Below are positions 26,148 to 35,465 of a stretch of 64,000 nucleotides of DNA, piece after piece; within the stretch, counting starts at the first letter, position 1; every line of letters starts with the position of its first letter. Made by a program: the position numbers and the translations under genes. A model generated the notes under the pieces. The model was not told the DNA's origin. It ran no database searches and saw nothing but the letters and a program-made list of their open reading frames with translations. The DNA is taken from positions 1 to 64,000 of the forward strand of contig SUZB01000006.1 in NCBI GenBank assembly GCA_015060115.1, in the 5' to 3' direction. Origin of the DNA: Rikenellaceae bacterium (lineage in GTDB: Bacteria; Bacteroidota; Bacteroidia; Bacteroidales; Rikenellaceae).

Positions 26148-27755
26148 ATGAAAAAGATACTCCACGGGCTACTCTTCGCCCTACTCATTATAACCTTTGC
26201 CTCGGAGCGAGCCTTGGCCACGAAGCCTAAGCTGGTGGTCAATTTCGTTGTAAGCTCACTTCGTGCAAGCGACTTGGAGCGCTTCAAAGATAACTTCACA
26301 GAAGGAGGTTTCAAGCGCCTTATGGAGGGTGGCACATACTATACTGAGGCCTACTACGACTATATGCGCACATCGACAGCTGCGGGTATGGCGACCATTG
26401 CCACAGGTGCACAGCCCTCTGTACACGGTGTCGTTGGCGATAAGTGGTGGAACTATGTCGATGGCTCGATGGTCGAGCTTATCATCGACCGCCAGGCCTA
26501 TCCCGTAGAGTTTAGCACAGGCTCTGGCAACTACTCGCCCCACCGCCTTACAGCCCCCACCGTAGGCGATATGCTCCTCTCGTCAGACAACCAATCAAAG
26601 CAGTATTCGATAGGCGTAGATGCTCGCTCGGCTATCGTTCTTAATGGCAAGGCTGGCGTTGCATTCTGGGCTGAGAAGAACCAGACACACTGGACAACAT
26701 CATCGAAATATCTAAATCGCATACCCTCGTGGGTTGCCGACTACAACCGCCACGATACCAACACCTTCTACACTCTCACCCGCTGGACACCTCTCTACGA
26801 GGCAACGCGATACAAGAATAGCGAAGTGGCCGTAATCGAGGATATCACCGACAAAAACACAAAACTTTTAAGCGATATCAACCTAAAATTGGCATCAAAC
26901 GACTATGGCCGTATGTGCTACACGCCTGCAGGAAATACGATGCTCATAGAGTTTGCCGAGAGCCTTATTGCCTTGGAGCACCTTGGCAAGGACTCATCTA
27001 CCGATATTCTCAATATCGCTTTCGACCCGACACGCTACATTGCCGAGACATACGGTCCGGAGTCGATGGAGTACGAAGATATGCTCTATCGCCTCGACAA
27101 GGATTTGGAGAACTTCCTTATCTTCCTCTATGCACAGTTCAAGAGTGAGGAGGAGTTGGTTGTAACGCTCACCTCGGCACACGGCACATCACCCTCTTTT
27201 AACCCTGTTGGTGGCACCGAGCGTGAACGATTCAATAACCGACAGATGGAGGTTATCGTAAATGCCTTCTTGGGTGCGCGTTATGGCTCAGATGACTATA
27301 TCCTCGGCTTCTCAAACAACGCCCTCTATCTCAACCACGAGCTGATACTGCGCAAGCGCCTCGATTTGGAGGATATTTGCGACGAGGTGGCAGTATTTAT
27401 GCTTCAGTTGCGTGGTGTGCGTACCGCTCTTACAGCATCGGCATTGCGCAACACATCATTCTCGGAGGGTCGTAGCCGACTGATGCAGCAGTCGTTCCAC
27501 GCCACACGCTCTGGCGATATAATTATCGACCTTATGCCGGGCTGGATTATCGAGGAAGATGACTATCGCTCATCGTCAGATGGCGGTTACAACTACGATA
27601 GCCGAGTACCGCTAATCATCTATGGTGGCAAGGCTAAGGCTGAGCGTGTAGAGCGCCGAGTGAAGATGACCGAGTTGGCACCTACAATGGCGAATATTCT
27701 CGGCATTGACACCCCTTGGGCATCGGAGGAGATGCCTCTAAACGAGTTTAAGTAA
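26148..27755 (+). CDS. Alkaline phosphatase-superfamily protein (PafA-like) lacking metal ligands
   Basis: The 535-residue secreted protein (signal MKKILHGLLFALLIITFASERALA) aligns along its full length with the PafA-type phosphatases. Landmarks are PKLVV, GGFKRLMEGG, TAAGMATIATG, PSVHGVVG, YGPESMEYEDMLYRLD, HG, YNYDSRVPL, and MTELAPTMANILGI. However, the family's metal-binding residues are replaced: Ser36 for the first Asp, Arg296 and Glu300 for the Asp and His of DYxGH, Ala344 for Asp of ADHG, and Arg485 for His of SHVPL. Only His345 and the nucleophile-equivalent Thr77 remain. It is predicted to be a non-catalytic member with a binding role. Two TAAATTTG boxes (26111-26118, 26119-26126) precede it. 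The ATG at 26148 is preferred to a TTG at 26124. Confidence 0.83.
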   Translation: MKKILHGLLFALLIITFASERALATKPKLVVNFVVSSLRASDLERFKDNFTEGGFKRLMEGGTYYTEAYYDYMRTSTAAGMATIATGAQPSVHGVVGDKWWNYVDGSMVELIIDRQAYPVEFSTGSGNYSPHRLTAPTVGDMLLSSDNQSKQYSIGVDARSAIVLNGKAGVAFWAEKNQTHWTTSSKYLNRIPSWVADYNRHDTNTFYTLTRWTPLYEATRYKNSEVAVIEDITDKNTKLLSDINLKLASNDYGRMCYTPAGNTMLIEFAESLIALEHLGKDSSTDILNIAFDPTRYIAETYGPESMEYEDMLYRLDKDLENFLIFLYAQFKSEEELVVTLTSAHGTSPSFNPVGGTERERFNNRQMEVIVNAFLGARYGSDDYILGFSNNALYLNHELILRKRLDLEDICDEVAVFMLQLRGVRTALTASALRNTSFSEGRSRLMQQSFHATRSGDIIIDLMPGWIIEEDDYRSSSDGGYNYDSRVPLIIYGGKAKAERVERRVKMTELAPTMANILGIDTPWASEEMPLNEFK

Positions 27756-27771
27756 TAGAACATAAGATATT

Positions 27772-28194
27772 ATGGCACAGGACAATATACAAGATGCTAT
27801 CATCGAGGAGTTTTCGATGTTTGACGATTGGTTGGATAAGTACGACTACCTTATCAGCCTTAGTGATACGCTACCCGCTATGGACCCTGCATTGCGCAAC
27901 GAAAAGAACCTTATCGAAGGCTGCCAGTCGCGTGTGTGGGTATCATCTGAGATGCGTGATGGCAAGATGTACTACTCAGCAGATAGCGACGCTATCATCA
28001 CCAAGGGCATCGTTGCCCTCTTGGTAAGGGTAATGAGTGGTCGCTCGGCAGAGGAGGTTGCAACGATGGAGCTCTACTTTATCGATGAGATTGGCCTTGG
28101 CGAAAACCTCTCGCCAACACGCAGCAATGGTCTTAGAGCAATGGTCAAGCAGATGAAGTTGGCCGCCCTTGTATTATCGAAAACTAACAACTAA
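27772..28194 (+). CDS. sufE: SufE-family sulfur acceptor
   Basis: The 140-residue protein matches SufE: an EEFSMFDDWLDKYDYLISL helix, then LIEGCQSRVWV with the sulfur-accepting Cys51, and GIVALLVRVMSGRSAEEV. It takes persulfide sulfur from the cysteine desulfurase SufS for Fe-S cluster assembly. Its last residues and stop (KTNN, TAA) are encoded by the start of the CTAACAACTAAAA repeat tract. The downstream sufT-like gene supports an Fe-S role. Confidence 0.93.
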   Translation: MAQDNIQDAIIEEFSMFDDWLDKYDYLISLSDTLPAMDPALRNEKNLIEGCQSRVWVSSEMRDGKMYYSADSDAIITKGIVALLVRVMSGRSAEEVATMELYFIDEIGLGENLSPTRSNGLRAMVKQMKLAALVLSKTNN

Positions 28195-28220
28195 AAGCTA
28201 AAAACTAAAAACTAACAACT
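28181..28220 (+). repeat. Short A/C-rich repeat tract, copy 1
   Basis: Degenerate tandem units of ACTAACA / ACTAAAA fill the gap between sufE and the next gene. Equivalent tracts occur at 39577-39610 and 41532-41568. The first unit supplies the sufE stop codon. Confidence 0.65.
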
Positions 28221-28226
28221 ATATAC

Positions 28227-28547
28227 ATGACACCTGAAGAGATACTTGCAGTAGAGAAAAATATTGTTCTCACACTCAAGAATATATACGACCCTGAGAT
28301 TCCCGTAAACATCTACGATCTCGGCCTTATCTACGAGATTAACTTCGACCCCTCGGGCACAGCCGATATTATTATGACGCTGACCGCCCCCAACTGTCCT
28401 ATGGCTGATATGCTTTTGGCAGATATCAACCGCGAGGTAAACAAGGTTGCAGGTGTCAAGAAGGTAAACATCACTCTCACCTTTGAGCCACAGTGGTCTA
28501 AGGATATGATGTCAGAGGAGGCGCTCCTCGAACTTAACCTCTTGTAA
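28227..28547 (+). CDS. MIP18/DUF59-family Fe-S assembly factor (SufT-like)
   Basis: This 106-residue protein is of the DUF59/PaaD/MIP18 family. It has IYDPEIPVNIYDLGLIY near residues 20-36, TLTAPNCPMADML with the conserved cysteine near 54, and a C-terminal VNITLTFEPQWSKDMMSEEA. Members such as SufT help Fe-S cluster maturation or transfer. Its position directly after sufE supports that role. No other suf genes are in the window. Confidence 0.88.
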   Translation: MTPEEILAVEKNIVLTLKNIYDPEIPVNIYDLGLIYEINFDPSGTADIIMTLTAPNCPMADMLLADINREVNKVAGVKKVNITLTFEPQWSKDMMSEEALLELNLL

Positions 28548-28550
28548 GAG

Positions 28551-29459
28551 ATGGAACACGCCACCCAACAACGATGCATCGAGGGTATCTCCCGTATCGA
28601 GCCGATATATCGTTTCGAGCTTATCAATCGTCTTGCTTACGAGCGCTTTGAGCGTAAGTACCGCGACATTGTCGAAATATATCATCGGGCAAACGATAAT
28701 TGGGGACAGACCTTTCACGAGATGCTCTTTCGTGTGGTTGGTGGCACAAGCAACAAGCTGGTATTTCAGGAGTTGGCACGCCGTGTAACGCATACTATGG
28801 TGCAACGCGAGAACAACTCGATTGTGAGTCTCGAAGCCTTGTTGCTCGGCACAGCAGGGCTCCTCGAACTCTATGGCGAAGATGACTACATACGCCACCT
28901 AAAGAGCGACTTTGAGCATCTACGCATCAAGTACAACATTACGCCCCTCAGCCTCAAGGATTGGCGTCTTAAAAACATTTACCCTCACAACCACCCTACG
29001 CTCCGCATCACACAGCTTGCCTCTTGTCTGCACAATGGCACGATTACGATGAGTAGCGTCGCGGCGTGTCGTCGTAGGCGCGATGTCTACCGACTATTCA
29101 CAGGTCGTTCATCGGAGTATTGGGTAGAGCGCTTTATGCCCAACGCCTCAAATTTGGATATCACACGGCGAATGGGTCAGTTCAAGAGCGACCTGATGGG
29201 CATCAACTTCGTGGCACAGATAGCCTTTGCCTACGGCAGCTATACACAGTCGAATAGGCTTATCGACAATGCCACAGCACTTTTGGAGGATATACCCGCC
29301 GAGGATAACCGCTATATCAAGGCGTGGAATAGCGTGGATGCCATAGCGCGTAACGCCTACGAAAGTCAGGCGCTGTTGCAACTATCAACCGAGTATTGCA
29401 TCAAAGGCCGATGCGAGGAGTGTCCCCTAACGGCTCTTCTAAAACGCCACAGAGTCTAA
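28551..29459 (+). CDS. DUF2851 family protein, short form
   Basis: The 302-residue protein matches the C-terminal two thirds of DUF2851: FHEMLFRVVGGTSNKLVFQELA, LKDWRLKNIYPHNHPTLRITQLA, a mid region, and the terminal cysteine cluster YCIKGRCEECPL. From memory, family members are usually about 420 residues and start with a domain ending near a His/Asp-rich VEIH..SDW segment. That part is missing here, and the start lies 3 bases after the sufT-like stop, so there is no room for it. The function is unknown. The cysteine cluster could bind zinc. Confidence 0.78.
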   Translation: MEHATQQRCIEGISRIEPIYRFELINRLAYERFERKYRDIVEIYHRANDNWGQTFHEMLFRVVGGTSNKLVFQELARRVTHTMVQRENNSIVSLEALLLGTAGLLELYGEDDYIRHLKSDFEHLRIKYNITPLSLKDWRLKNIYPHNHPTLRITQLASCLHNGTITMSSVAACRRRRDVYRLFTGRSSEYWVERFMPNASNLDITRRMGQFKSDLMGINFVAQIAFAYGSYTQSNRLIDNATALLEDIPAEDNRYIKAWNSVDAIARNAYESQALLQLSTEYCIKGRCEECPLTALLKRHRV

Positions 29460-29473
29460 AAATCAGTTCTACA

Positions 29474-29505
29474 TTTGGGGAATATAAATTGTTTTTGTAT
29501 ATTTG
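29474..29505 (+). promoter_or_regulatory. Promoter of secA
   Basis: TTTG at 29474-29477 and TATATTTG at 29498-29505 have a 20-bp spacer. The leader to the secA ATG is about 80 bases. Confidence 0.7.
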
Positions 29506-29517
29506 CCGAATGATGTA

Positions 29518-29559
29518 CGCGCGCGTTATGTGCACGAGCGCACAATGCACGCGAAGCGC
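29518..29559 (+). promoter_or_regulatory. GC-rich hairpin in secA leader
   Basis: TGTGC (29529-29533) pairs with GCACA (29540-29544) around ACGAGC. It is extended by CGCG (29522-29525) with CGCG (29550-29553) across an internal loop. The segment is much more GC-rich than its surroundings and lies between the promoter and secA. An out-of-frame reading frame (ATG at 29510, ending at 29683) overlaps both it and the start of secA. Confidence 0.45.
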
Positions 29560-29591
29560 AATTAAGAAGAATAATAACAAATTATCAAACG

Positions 29592-32500
29592 ATGGATATT
29601 TTAACGAAAGTCATCAAGCTCTTCTTTGGTTCGAAGAGCGACAAGGATCGCAAGGAGATTATGCCCTATGTGGAGAAGATTAAGGCCTTGTACCCCTCGA
29701 TTTCGGCACTCACAAACGATGAGCTTCGTGCCCGTTCTCAGGCGTTGAGCCAGTCAATTACTGACTTCATCGCTGAGGATGAGAAGCACATCGCCGAACA
29801 GAAACTGAAGTTGGAGTTACCCGAGACATCGCTTAAGGATAAGGAGCGTATCTCAAAGGATATCGACGACCGCACAAAACTTATCGACGACAAGATTGAG
29901 CAGAAGTTGGAGGAGATTCTCCCCGAGGCATTTGCCATTATGAAGGATACGGCTCGCCGCTTTGCGGAGAACGATGAGGTTATAGTTACGGCTAATGACT
30001 TCGACCGTAACCTCGCTGCGGAGCGTCAGGATTTGGTGCGCATCGAGGACGACAAGGCTATTTACAGCAACCACTGGACTGCCGGTGGTAACGACATCAA
30101 GTGGGATATGGTCCACTACGATGTTCAGCTCTTCGGTGGTGTTGTTTTGCATAAGGGTCGTATTGCCGAGATGGCGACTGGTGAGGGTAAGACCTTGGTG
30201 GCTACCCTTCCCGTATTCCTCAATGCCTTGGCACATAAGGGTGTGCATGTGGTAACCGTAAACGACTACCTCGCTCGCCGTGATGCCGAGTGGATGGGCC
30301 CTATGTATCAGTTCCATGGCTTATCGGTGGCTTGTATCGACAACACTCGCCCCAACTCTGAGGAGCGCCGTAAGGCCTATATGGCAGATATCACATTCGG
30401 TACAAACAATGAGTTTGGCTTCGACTATCTGCGTGATAATATGGCATCTGCGCCCAAAGACCTTGTACAGCGCAAGCACCACTTCGCCATTGTTGATGAG
30501 GTGGACTCGGTGCTTATCGACGATGCCCGTACCCCGCTTATTATTTCGGGTCCTGTGCCTAAGGGTGGCGACCAGCTCTTTGCCGAGTTCCAGCCTGCAG
30601 CAAAGTATATCTACGACCTTCAGAGCAAGATGTCTTCATCGGATGTTGCTGAGGCTAAGCGTCTCTTCAACGAGGGCAACCACGAGGAGGCAGGCAAGCT
30701 CTTGTTGCGTGCCCACAAGGCGATGCCTAAGTACAAGGCATTGATTAAATTCCTCTCGGAGCCCGGCGTTAAGGTTCTGTTGCAGAAGACCGAGAACTTC
30801 TATATGCAGGACAACGAGAAGCGTATGCACGAGATTACCGATGATAACTTCGTAGTTCACGACGAGAAGATGAACTCGTTGATTCTTACGGATAAGGGTC
30901 ATGAGGTAGCCTCTAAGCGATTTGGCGAGGATGGTTTCTTCATTCTCCCCGATATCGGTGCCCGCATTGCCGAGATTGAGGCCTCAGAGCTCTCGGCAGA
31001 GGATCGTGCACAGCAGAAAGATACTCTTTTGGCCGACTACGCTATCAAGGCCGACCGTGTACATACTATGAACCAGCTTTTGAAGGCTTACTTTATGTTT
31101 GAGAAGGAGGTTGAGTATGTACTTATCGAGGGTAAGGTGAAGATTGTCGATGAGCAGACCGGCCGTATTATGGAGGGTCGCCGCTACTCTGACGGTTTGC
31201 ATCAGGCTATCGAGGCTAAGGAGAATGTCAAGGTGGAGGATGCTACGCAGACCTTTGCTACGATTACCCTTCAGAACTACTTCCGTATGTACCACAAGCT
31301 TGCTGGTATGACCGGTACGGCAGAGACCGAGGCATCGGAGTTCTGGAGCATCTATAAGCTCGATGTGGTGGTTATCCCCACCAACAAGGAGGTTATCCGC
31401 GATGACCGTCAGGACCTCGTATATAAGACCGAGCGAGAGAAGTACAACGCTGTTATTGCCGAGATTGTGCGCCTTGTAAATGATGGTCGCCCAGTCTTGG
31501 TGGGTACTACCTCGGTCGAGATTTCGGAGTTGTTGAGCCGTATGCTTAAGCTTCGTGGCATCAAGCACAATGTCTTGAACGCTAAACAGCACCAGCTTGA
31601 GGCACAGATTGTTGCCGAGGCAGGTCGTAAGGGCCAGGTTACGATTGCTACCAATATGGCAGGTCGTGGTACAGATATCAAGCTCTCGCAGGAGGTTAAG
31701 GACCTCGGCGGTTTGGCAATTATCGGTACTGAGCGCCACGAGAGCCGCCGCGTAGACCGCCAGTTGCGTGGTCGTGCAGGTCGTCAGGGAGATCCCGGTT
31801 CTTCGCAGTTCTTTGTATCGTTTGAGGATAAGCTGATGCGACTTTTCGGCTCGGACCGTATCGCCAAGCTTATGGATAAGATGGGCATCCAGGAGGGTGA
31901 GGTTATCCAGGCAGGTGCGATGACCAACGCTATCGAGCGTGCTCAGCGCAAGGTTGAGGAGAACCACTTCGGTGTGCGTAAGCGCCTCTTGGAGTACGAC
32001 GATGTGATAAACTCACAGCGTGAGGTTATCTACACTCGTCGTCGTCACGCACTCTATGGCGAGCGCATCGATATCGATATGAACAACCTCCGCTACGACT
32101 ACGCTACAAAGTTTGTCGAGAACCACGAGGGTTGCTCTTATGAGGACTTCAAGTACGAGCTTATGCGCGAGGTAGCTATCGAGACATCGCTTTCGGCCGA
32201 GGAGCTCGACCGCCTTAAGCCCCGTGAGATTATCGAGTCTATCGTTAAGGACCTTAACGCCCACTTCGAGCGTAAGGCTATCGCCGTTGCCGACACCGTG
32301 CGTCCCACGATGGAAAAGATCTACAAGGACCGCAAAGACCAGATGGATATGCGCATCGCATTCCCCTTGACCGATGGTCGTTTGCGCTTCGCTATCCCCG
32401 TTGAGTTGCAGAAGTGCAAGGATACCGACTGCGCAGAGATATACCGCGTATTCGCCAAGATTGTACTCTTTACAACTATTGACGATGCTTGGCGTGAGCA

Positions 32501-32888
32501 CCTCCGTGAGATGGACGACTTGCGTCAGAGCGTTCAGAACGCAACATACGAGCAGAAGGATCCCCTCTTGATCTACAAATTGGAGTCGTTCCAGCTCTTC
32601 TCGAAGATGTTGGAGGATATCAACCGTGATGTATTGGCTGTGCTCAACAAGGCATATATCCCTATGCGTGAGAACAACCCCGATGCTGTGCAGAATGCTC
32701 GTGAGCAGCGCAATAAGATTGATGTAAACAAGCTTCAGGCATCGCGTATGGCAGCCGCAGCAGCCGCTGGACAGGGTGAGAAGAGCACCACAGCACCTAT
32801 CAAGGTCGATAAGTCGGTAGGTCGCAACGATCCATGTCCTTGTGGTTCGGGCAAGAAGTACAAGCACTGCCACGGCAAACTTGGTTAA
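29592..32888 (+). CDS. secA: Preprotein translocase ATPase SecA
   Basis: The 1098-residue motor protein has Walker A GEGKT (about 197-201), [20 protein letters not shown] (about 301), a preprotein cross-linking region, and NBD2 with GRGTDI and [13 protein letters not shown]. It ends in the zinc-binding SEC-C motif [18 protein letters not shown]. Long insertions in NBD1, including a glutamate-rich segment around residues 60-110, are usual for Bacteroidota SecA. It drives Sec-dependent export of the many lipoproteins and secreted enzymes in this window. The dCMP deaminase gene follows after 17 bases. Confidence 0.97.
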   Translation: MDILTKVIKLFFGSKSDKDRKEIMPYVEKIKALYPSISALTNDELRARSQALSQSITDFIAEDEKHIAEQKLKLELPETSLKDKERISKDIDDRTKLIDDKIEQKLEEILPEAFAIMKDTARRFAENDEVIVTANDFDRNLAAERQDLVRIEDDKAIYSNHWTAGGNDIKWDMVHYDVQLFGGVVLHKGRIAEMATGEGKTLVATLPVFLNALAHKGVHVVTVNDYLARRDAEWMGPMYQFHGLSVACIDNTRPNSEERRKAYMADITFGTNNEFGFDYLRDNMASAPKDLVQRKHHFAIVDEVDSVLIDDARTPLIISGPVPKGGDQLFAEFQPAAKYIYDLQSKMSSSDVAEAKRLFNEGNHEEAGKLLLRAHKAMPKYKALIKFLSEPGVKVLLQKTENFYMQDNEKRMHEITDDNFVVHDEKMNSLILTDKGHEVASKRFGEDGFFILPDIGARIAEIEASELSAEDRAQQKDTLLADYAIKADRVHTMNQLLKAYFMFEKEVEYVLIEGKVKIVDEQTGRIMEGRRYSDGLHQAIEAKENVKVEDATQTFATITLQNYFRMYHKLAGMTGTAETEASEFWSIYKLDVVVIPTNKEVIRDDRQDLVYKTEREKYNAVIAEIVRLVNDGRPVLVGTTSVEISELLSRMLKLRGIKHNVLNAKQHQLEAQIVAEAGRKGQVTIATNMAGRGTDIKLSQEVKDLGGLAIIGTERHESRRVDRQLRGRAGRQGDPGSSQFFVSFEDKLMRLFGSDRIAKLMDKMGIQEGEVIQAGAMTNAIERAQRKVEENHFGVRKRLLEYDDVINSQREVIYTRRRHALYGERIDIDMNNLRYDYATKFVENHEGCSYEDFKYELMREVAIETSLSAEELDRLKPREIIESIVKDLNAHFERKAIAVADTVRPTMEKIYKDRKDQMDMRIAFPLTDGRLRFAIPVELQKCKDTDCAEIYRVFAKIVLFTTIDDAWREHLREMDDLRQSVQNATYEQKDPLLIYKLESFQLFSKMLEDINRDVLAVLNKAYIPMRENNPDAVQNAREQRNKIDVNKLQASRMAAAAAAGQGEKSTTAPIKVDKSVGRNDPCPCGSGKKYKHCHGKLG

Positions 32889-32905
32889 TCATAACGCTTG
32901 ATATT

Positions 32906-33352
32906 ATGGGATATAAAGAGCAGAAACAGCGACAATTCGATATTCGCTACTTGCAGATGGCGCGCGTATGGGCCGAGAACTCATACTGCGTGCGTCGCAA
33001 GGTGGGAGCGTTGCTCGTCAAGGACAAGATGATTATCTCTGACGGCTACAACGGCACACCCGCAGGCTTTGAGAATATCTGCGAGGACGATATGGGCACT
33101 ACAAAGCCCTATGTTCTCCACGCCGAAGCAAATGCCATTACCAAGGTTGCAAAGAGTGCGAATAACTGCGATGGCTCGACACTATATGTTACAGCATCGC
33201 CCTGTATTGAGTGCGCAAAGCTCATTATTCAGGCGGGTATTAAGCGTGTGGTGTATGCCGACCCCTATCGCAACGATGACGGCATACAGCTACTGCGCAA
33301 GGTAGGCATCGAGTGCGTGCAGTTGGATGTTAAGTGTCCTGAGTGCTTGTAG
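32906..33352 (+). CDS. dCMP deaminase / ComEB-family cytidylate deaminase
   Basis: The 148-residue protein has the zinc-dependent deaminase motifs HAEANAI (His72, catalytic Glu74) and SPCIECAKL (Cys100, Cys103), plus the dCMP deaminase additions NGTPAGFENICED and YADPYRNDDGIQLL. It converts dCMP to dUMP for thymidylate synthesis. The ATG at 32906 is chosen because upstream in-frame sequence overlaps the SecA zinc motif in another frame. It is probably cotranscribed with secA and is closed by the terminator at 33375. Confidence 0.92.
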   Translation: MGYKEQKQRQFDIRYLQMARVWAENSYCVRRKVGALLVKDKMIISDGYNGTPAGFENICEDDMGTTKPYVLHAEANAITKVAKSANNCDGSTLYVTASPCIECAKLIIQAGIKRVVYADPYRNDDGIQLLRKVGIECVQLDVKCPECL

Positions 33353-33374
33353 GCAACTGATACTAAAAGACGAG

Positions 33375-33414
33375 AACAACCGAGGTAAAATGAAATTGCC
33401 TCGGTTGTTTTTTG
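33375..33414 (+). terminator. Intrinsic terminator after dCMP deaminase
   Basis: Perfect 11-bp arms AACAACCGAGG (33375-33385) and CCTCGGTTGTT (33399-33409) are followed by TTTTTG. Confidence 0.9.
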
Positions 33415-33431
33415 TCTAGTATCACACGACC

Positions 33432-33559
33432 AATTTGCTGTCAAAAGGGGTATAATTTGACGCCGATAAAGAAATTGCCCTGGATGGACAGTACTTGAAG
33501 TACATTCCATTCAGGGCAATGATTGAGGCGTCGAAGGATGCCCCTTTTCACAGTAAATT
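33432..33559 (+). repeat. Palindromic intergenic element, copy 2
   Basis: This 128-bp imperfect palindrome has ends AATTTGCTGT (33432) and the complement of AATTTACTGT (33559). Internal pairings include AAAAGGGG/CCCCTTTT, GACGCC/GGCGTC, ATTGCCCT/AGGGCAAT and AGTAC/GTACA-type sequence at the TTGA apex. The end with TGTCAAAAGGGGT is on the left (plus orientation). Mismatches of the transition type become G.U pairs on the plus strand. Its right end overlaps the stop codon of the transporter gene by 2 bases. Confidence 0.82.
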
Positions 33560-35243
33560 ACAGAGCCATAAGCATTAACATCTGCGCCGTCAAAACTCGT
33601 AGGAACATTACGACGGGATAGACTGTTGCATAGCTTACAGCGGGCATATCGTTACCCGATGACTGGCTTGCGAAGCCGAGTGCCGGGGGATCGGTCATAC
33701 CACCCGAGATAACACCCATAAGAGTGTAGTAGTTGAGCTTGAAGCGCAAGCGAGCAAGGAGCGTTACGAGGATAAGGGGAAGTACGGTGATGATAAGACC
33801 GTAACCAATCCACTTGTAACCGCCACCTACGATAGCATCAACAAAGCCATCACCAGCACCGATACCTACAGCAGCGAGGAACATGGCAAGACCAATCTCG
33901 CGGAGCATAAGGTTAGCACTCAAAGTTGTGTATGTTACAAGGTGGAAGTGAGGGCCAAAACGACCGAGGAGCAGTGCCACGATGAGGGGACCACCTGCAA
34001 GACCGAGTTTAACGGGCTGGGGGATATTCATCAAGGGCAGTGAACCGAGCAATACACCGAGTGCGATACCGATAAAGATAGGCAAGAGGTTGGGGTGGTC
34101 GAGCTTCTTGAGCGAGTTACCCAGCACCTTCTCGGCAGCAGCAACAGCCGCCTCAGGGCCTACAACCATCACCTTATCACCTACCTGAAGCTCCATACCC
34201 TGATAGGGGATAAGGTCTACACCGGCACGGTGTACACGGGTGATGTTGATACCATAGCGAGTACGGAGGCGGAGGTCCGAAAACTTCTTTCCGTTGATAT
34301 CCTCGCGTGTAATAAGGATACGGCGCGACACAAGAGGTGTAGACTGCATTGCGGTAGCACCCCACTCGTCTGCCGACATCTCGATGGGCTTACCGAAGAA
34401 TGCGAGAATTGCCTCTGAGTCCTCCTCGGTACAAATAACGCGAAGACGGTCGCCAGTTGTAAGCACGGTATTGCCATCTGCCATAACAATCTCGCCGTTG
34501 GCGTGCATAACACGCGACACAACAAACTGACGATTGATAAGCATGTGGGCAATAGCGATAGTCTTACCCGAAAGCATCTCGTTGTTGAACTCCACGGTGT
34601 AGCGGTGAGGGAGGTTTGCAACATTGTTCATCGCTGCCAAGCCCTCGTCCTCCTTCTTATAATCGACACGCAACACAAATCGCATAAATATCATAGTAAG
34701 GATGATACCCACAACACCCAAGGGATATGCCACAGCATAACCAAGCGAGATGGTGGGGTCCTCAATACCTGTCGAATCAACATAGGCCTGCTGAGCAGCA
34801 CCAAGACCGGGGGTATTGGTAACAGCACCCGACATTACACCTACCATAGTGGGCAGGGGCTCGCCTGTGATAAGGTGGATAACATAGGTTGTTACGCCAC
34901 CAAGGAGCACGATGAGCGAAGCAAGACCGATAAGCTTCAAACCACCACTCTTGAGTGATGAGAAGAAGCCGGGGCCAACCTGCAAACCGATTGAGAATAC
35001 GAAGAGAATAAGACCAAACTCCTTGATGAAGTGGAGCACTTCGGGGTCGCACTTAAGGCCAAAGTGGCCAAGGGCAATACCTGCAAAGAGAATCCAAGTC
35101 ATACCAAATGAGATACCCTTGATCTTAATTCTGCTGAGCATGATACCTATGGCAATAACAATTGCCAAGAGGAATACCGTGTGGGCGATTGAGTAATGCG
35201 CGGGATTACCAACTACCACATCGTGAAGCCAACTGAAATTCAT
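33558..35243 (-). CDS. AspT/YidE-type putative transporter with TrkA-C domains
   Basis: The 561-residue membrane protein has two hydrophobic halves (about 15-180 and 385-560) with the duplicated glycine-rich motifs GAVTNTPGLGAAQQA and GGMTDPPALGFASQ, typical of the aspartate:alanine antiporter (AAE) family. They flank a soluble region with two TrkA-C-like domains (about 210-290 and 300-375; RVICTEED, KVMVVGP). YidE/YbjL homologues have unknown substrates; the TrkA-C pair suggests ligand control. The TAA stop is formed partly by the adjoining palindromic element. Confidence 0.88.
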   Translation of the reverse strand: MNFSWLHDVVVGNPAHYSIAHTVFLLAIVIAIGIMLSRIKIKGISFGMTWILFAGIALGHFGLKCDPEVLHFIKEFGLILFVFSIGLQVGPGFFSSLKSGGLKLIGLASLIVLLGGVTTYVIHLITGEPLPTMVGVMSGAVTNTPGLGAAQQAYVDSTGIEDPTISLGYAVAYPLGVVGIILTMIFMRFVLRVDYKKEDEGLAAMNNVANLPHRYTVEFNNEMLSGKTIAIAHMLINRQFVVSRVMHANGEIVMADGNTVLTTGDRLRVICTEEDSEAILAFFGKPIEMSADEWGATAMQSTPLVSRRILITREDINGKKFSDLRLRTRYGINITRVHRAGVDLIPYQGMELQVGDKVMVVGPEAAVAAAEKVLGNSLKKLDHPNLLPIFIGIALGVLLGSLPLMNIPQPVKLGLAGGPLIVALLLGRFGPHFHLVTYTTLSANLMLREIGLAMFLAAVGIGAGDGFVDAIVGGGYKWIGYGLIITVLPLILVTLLARLRFKLNYYTLMGVISGGMTDPPALGFASQSSGNDMPAVSYATVYPVVMFLRVLTAQMLMLMAL

Positions 35244-35345
35244 TTATTTATTATTTTTGGATTAGAAATCATCTATTCGGCCACAAAGGTAGTCCTTTAT
35301 TCCATATAAAAAAATTATTTGGGGGTTATTTGAGTGTAATTAGTA

Positions 35346-35465
35346 ATAATGAGAGTGCAAACAAACATCGCAGGCAGTAATTTCGTGTTAGAAGGGGTTA
35401 GGCTTGGACTCGATAATGAGAGTGCAAACAAACATCGCAAGCAGTAATTTCGTGTCAGAAGGGGT
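35346..35465 (+). repeat. 53-bp direct repeat pair beside element copy 3
   Basis: Bases 35346-35398 and 35413-35465 are direct repeats of 53 bp with two differences, separated by 14 bases. Each copy holds a flank (starting ATAATGAGAGTG) plus the 20-base left terminus of the palindromic element, so the first copy is an orphan element end. The remaining intergenic sequence between the transporter gene and 35346 is AT-rich with nothing recognisable. Confidence 0.85.

Noticed and set aside
30984..31967. Antisense open frame of 327 codons inside secA, and another at 32013-32873
   Set aside because: secA motifs cover the region on the plus strand. The antisense translations are Leu/His/Val-rich shadow sequences.
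35346..35465. Possible CRISPR array
   Set aside because: Only two repeats, separated by 14 bases, with one being part of a palindromic element. There are no cas genes and no regular spacers.
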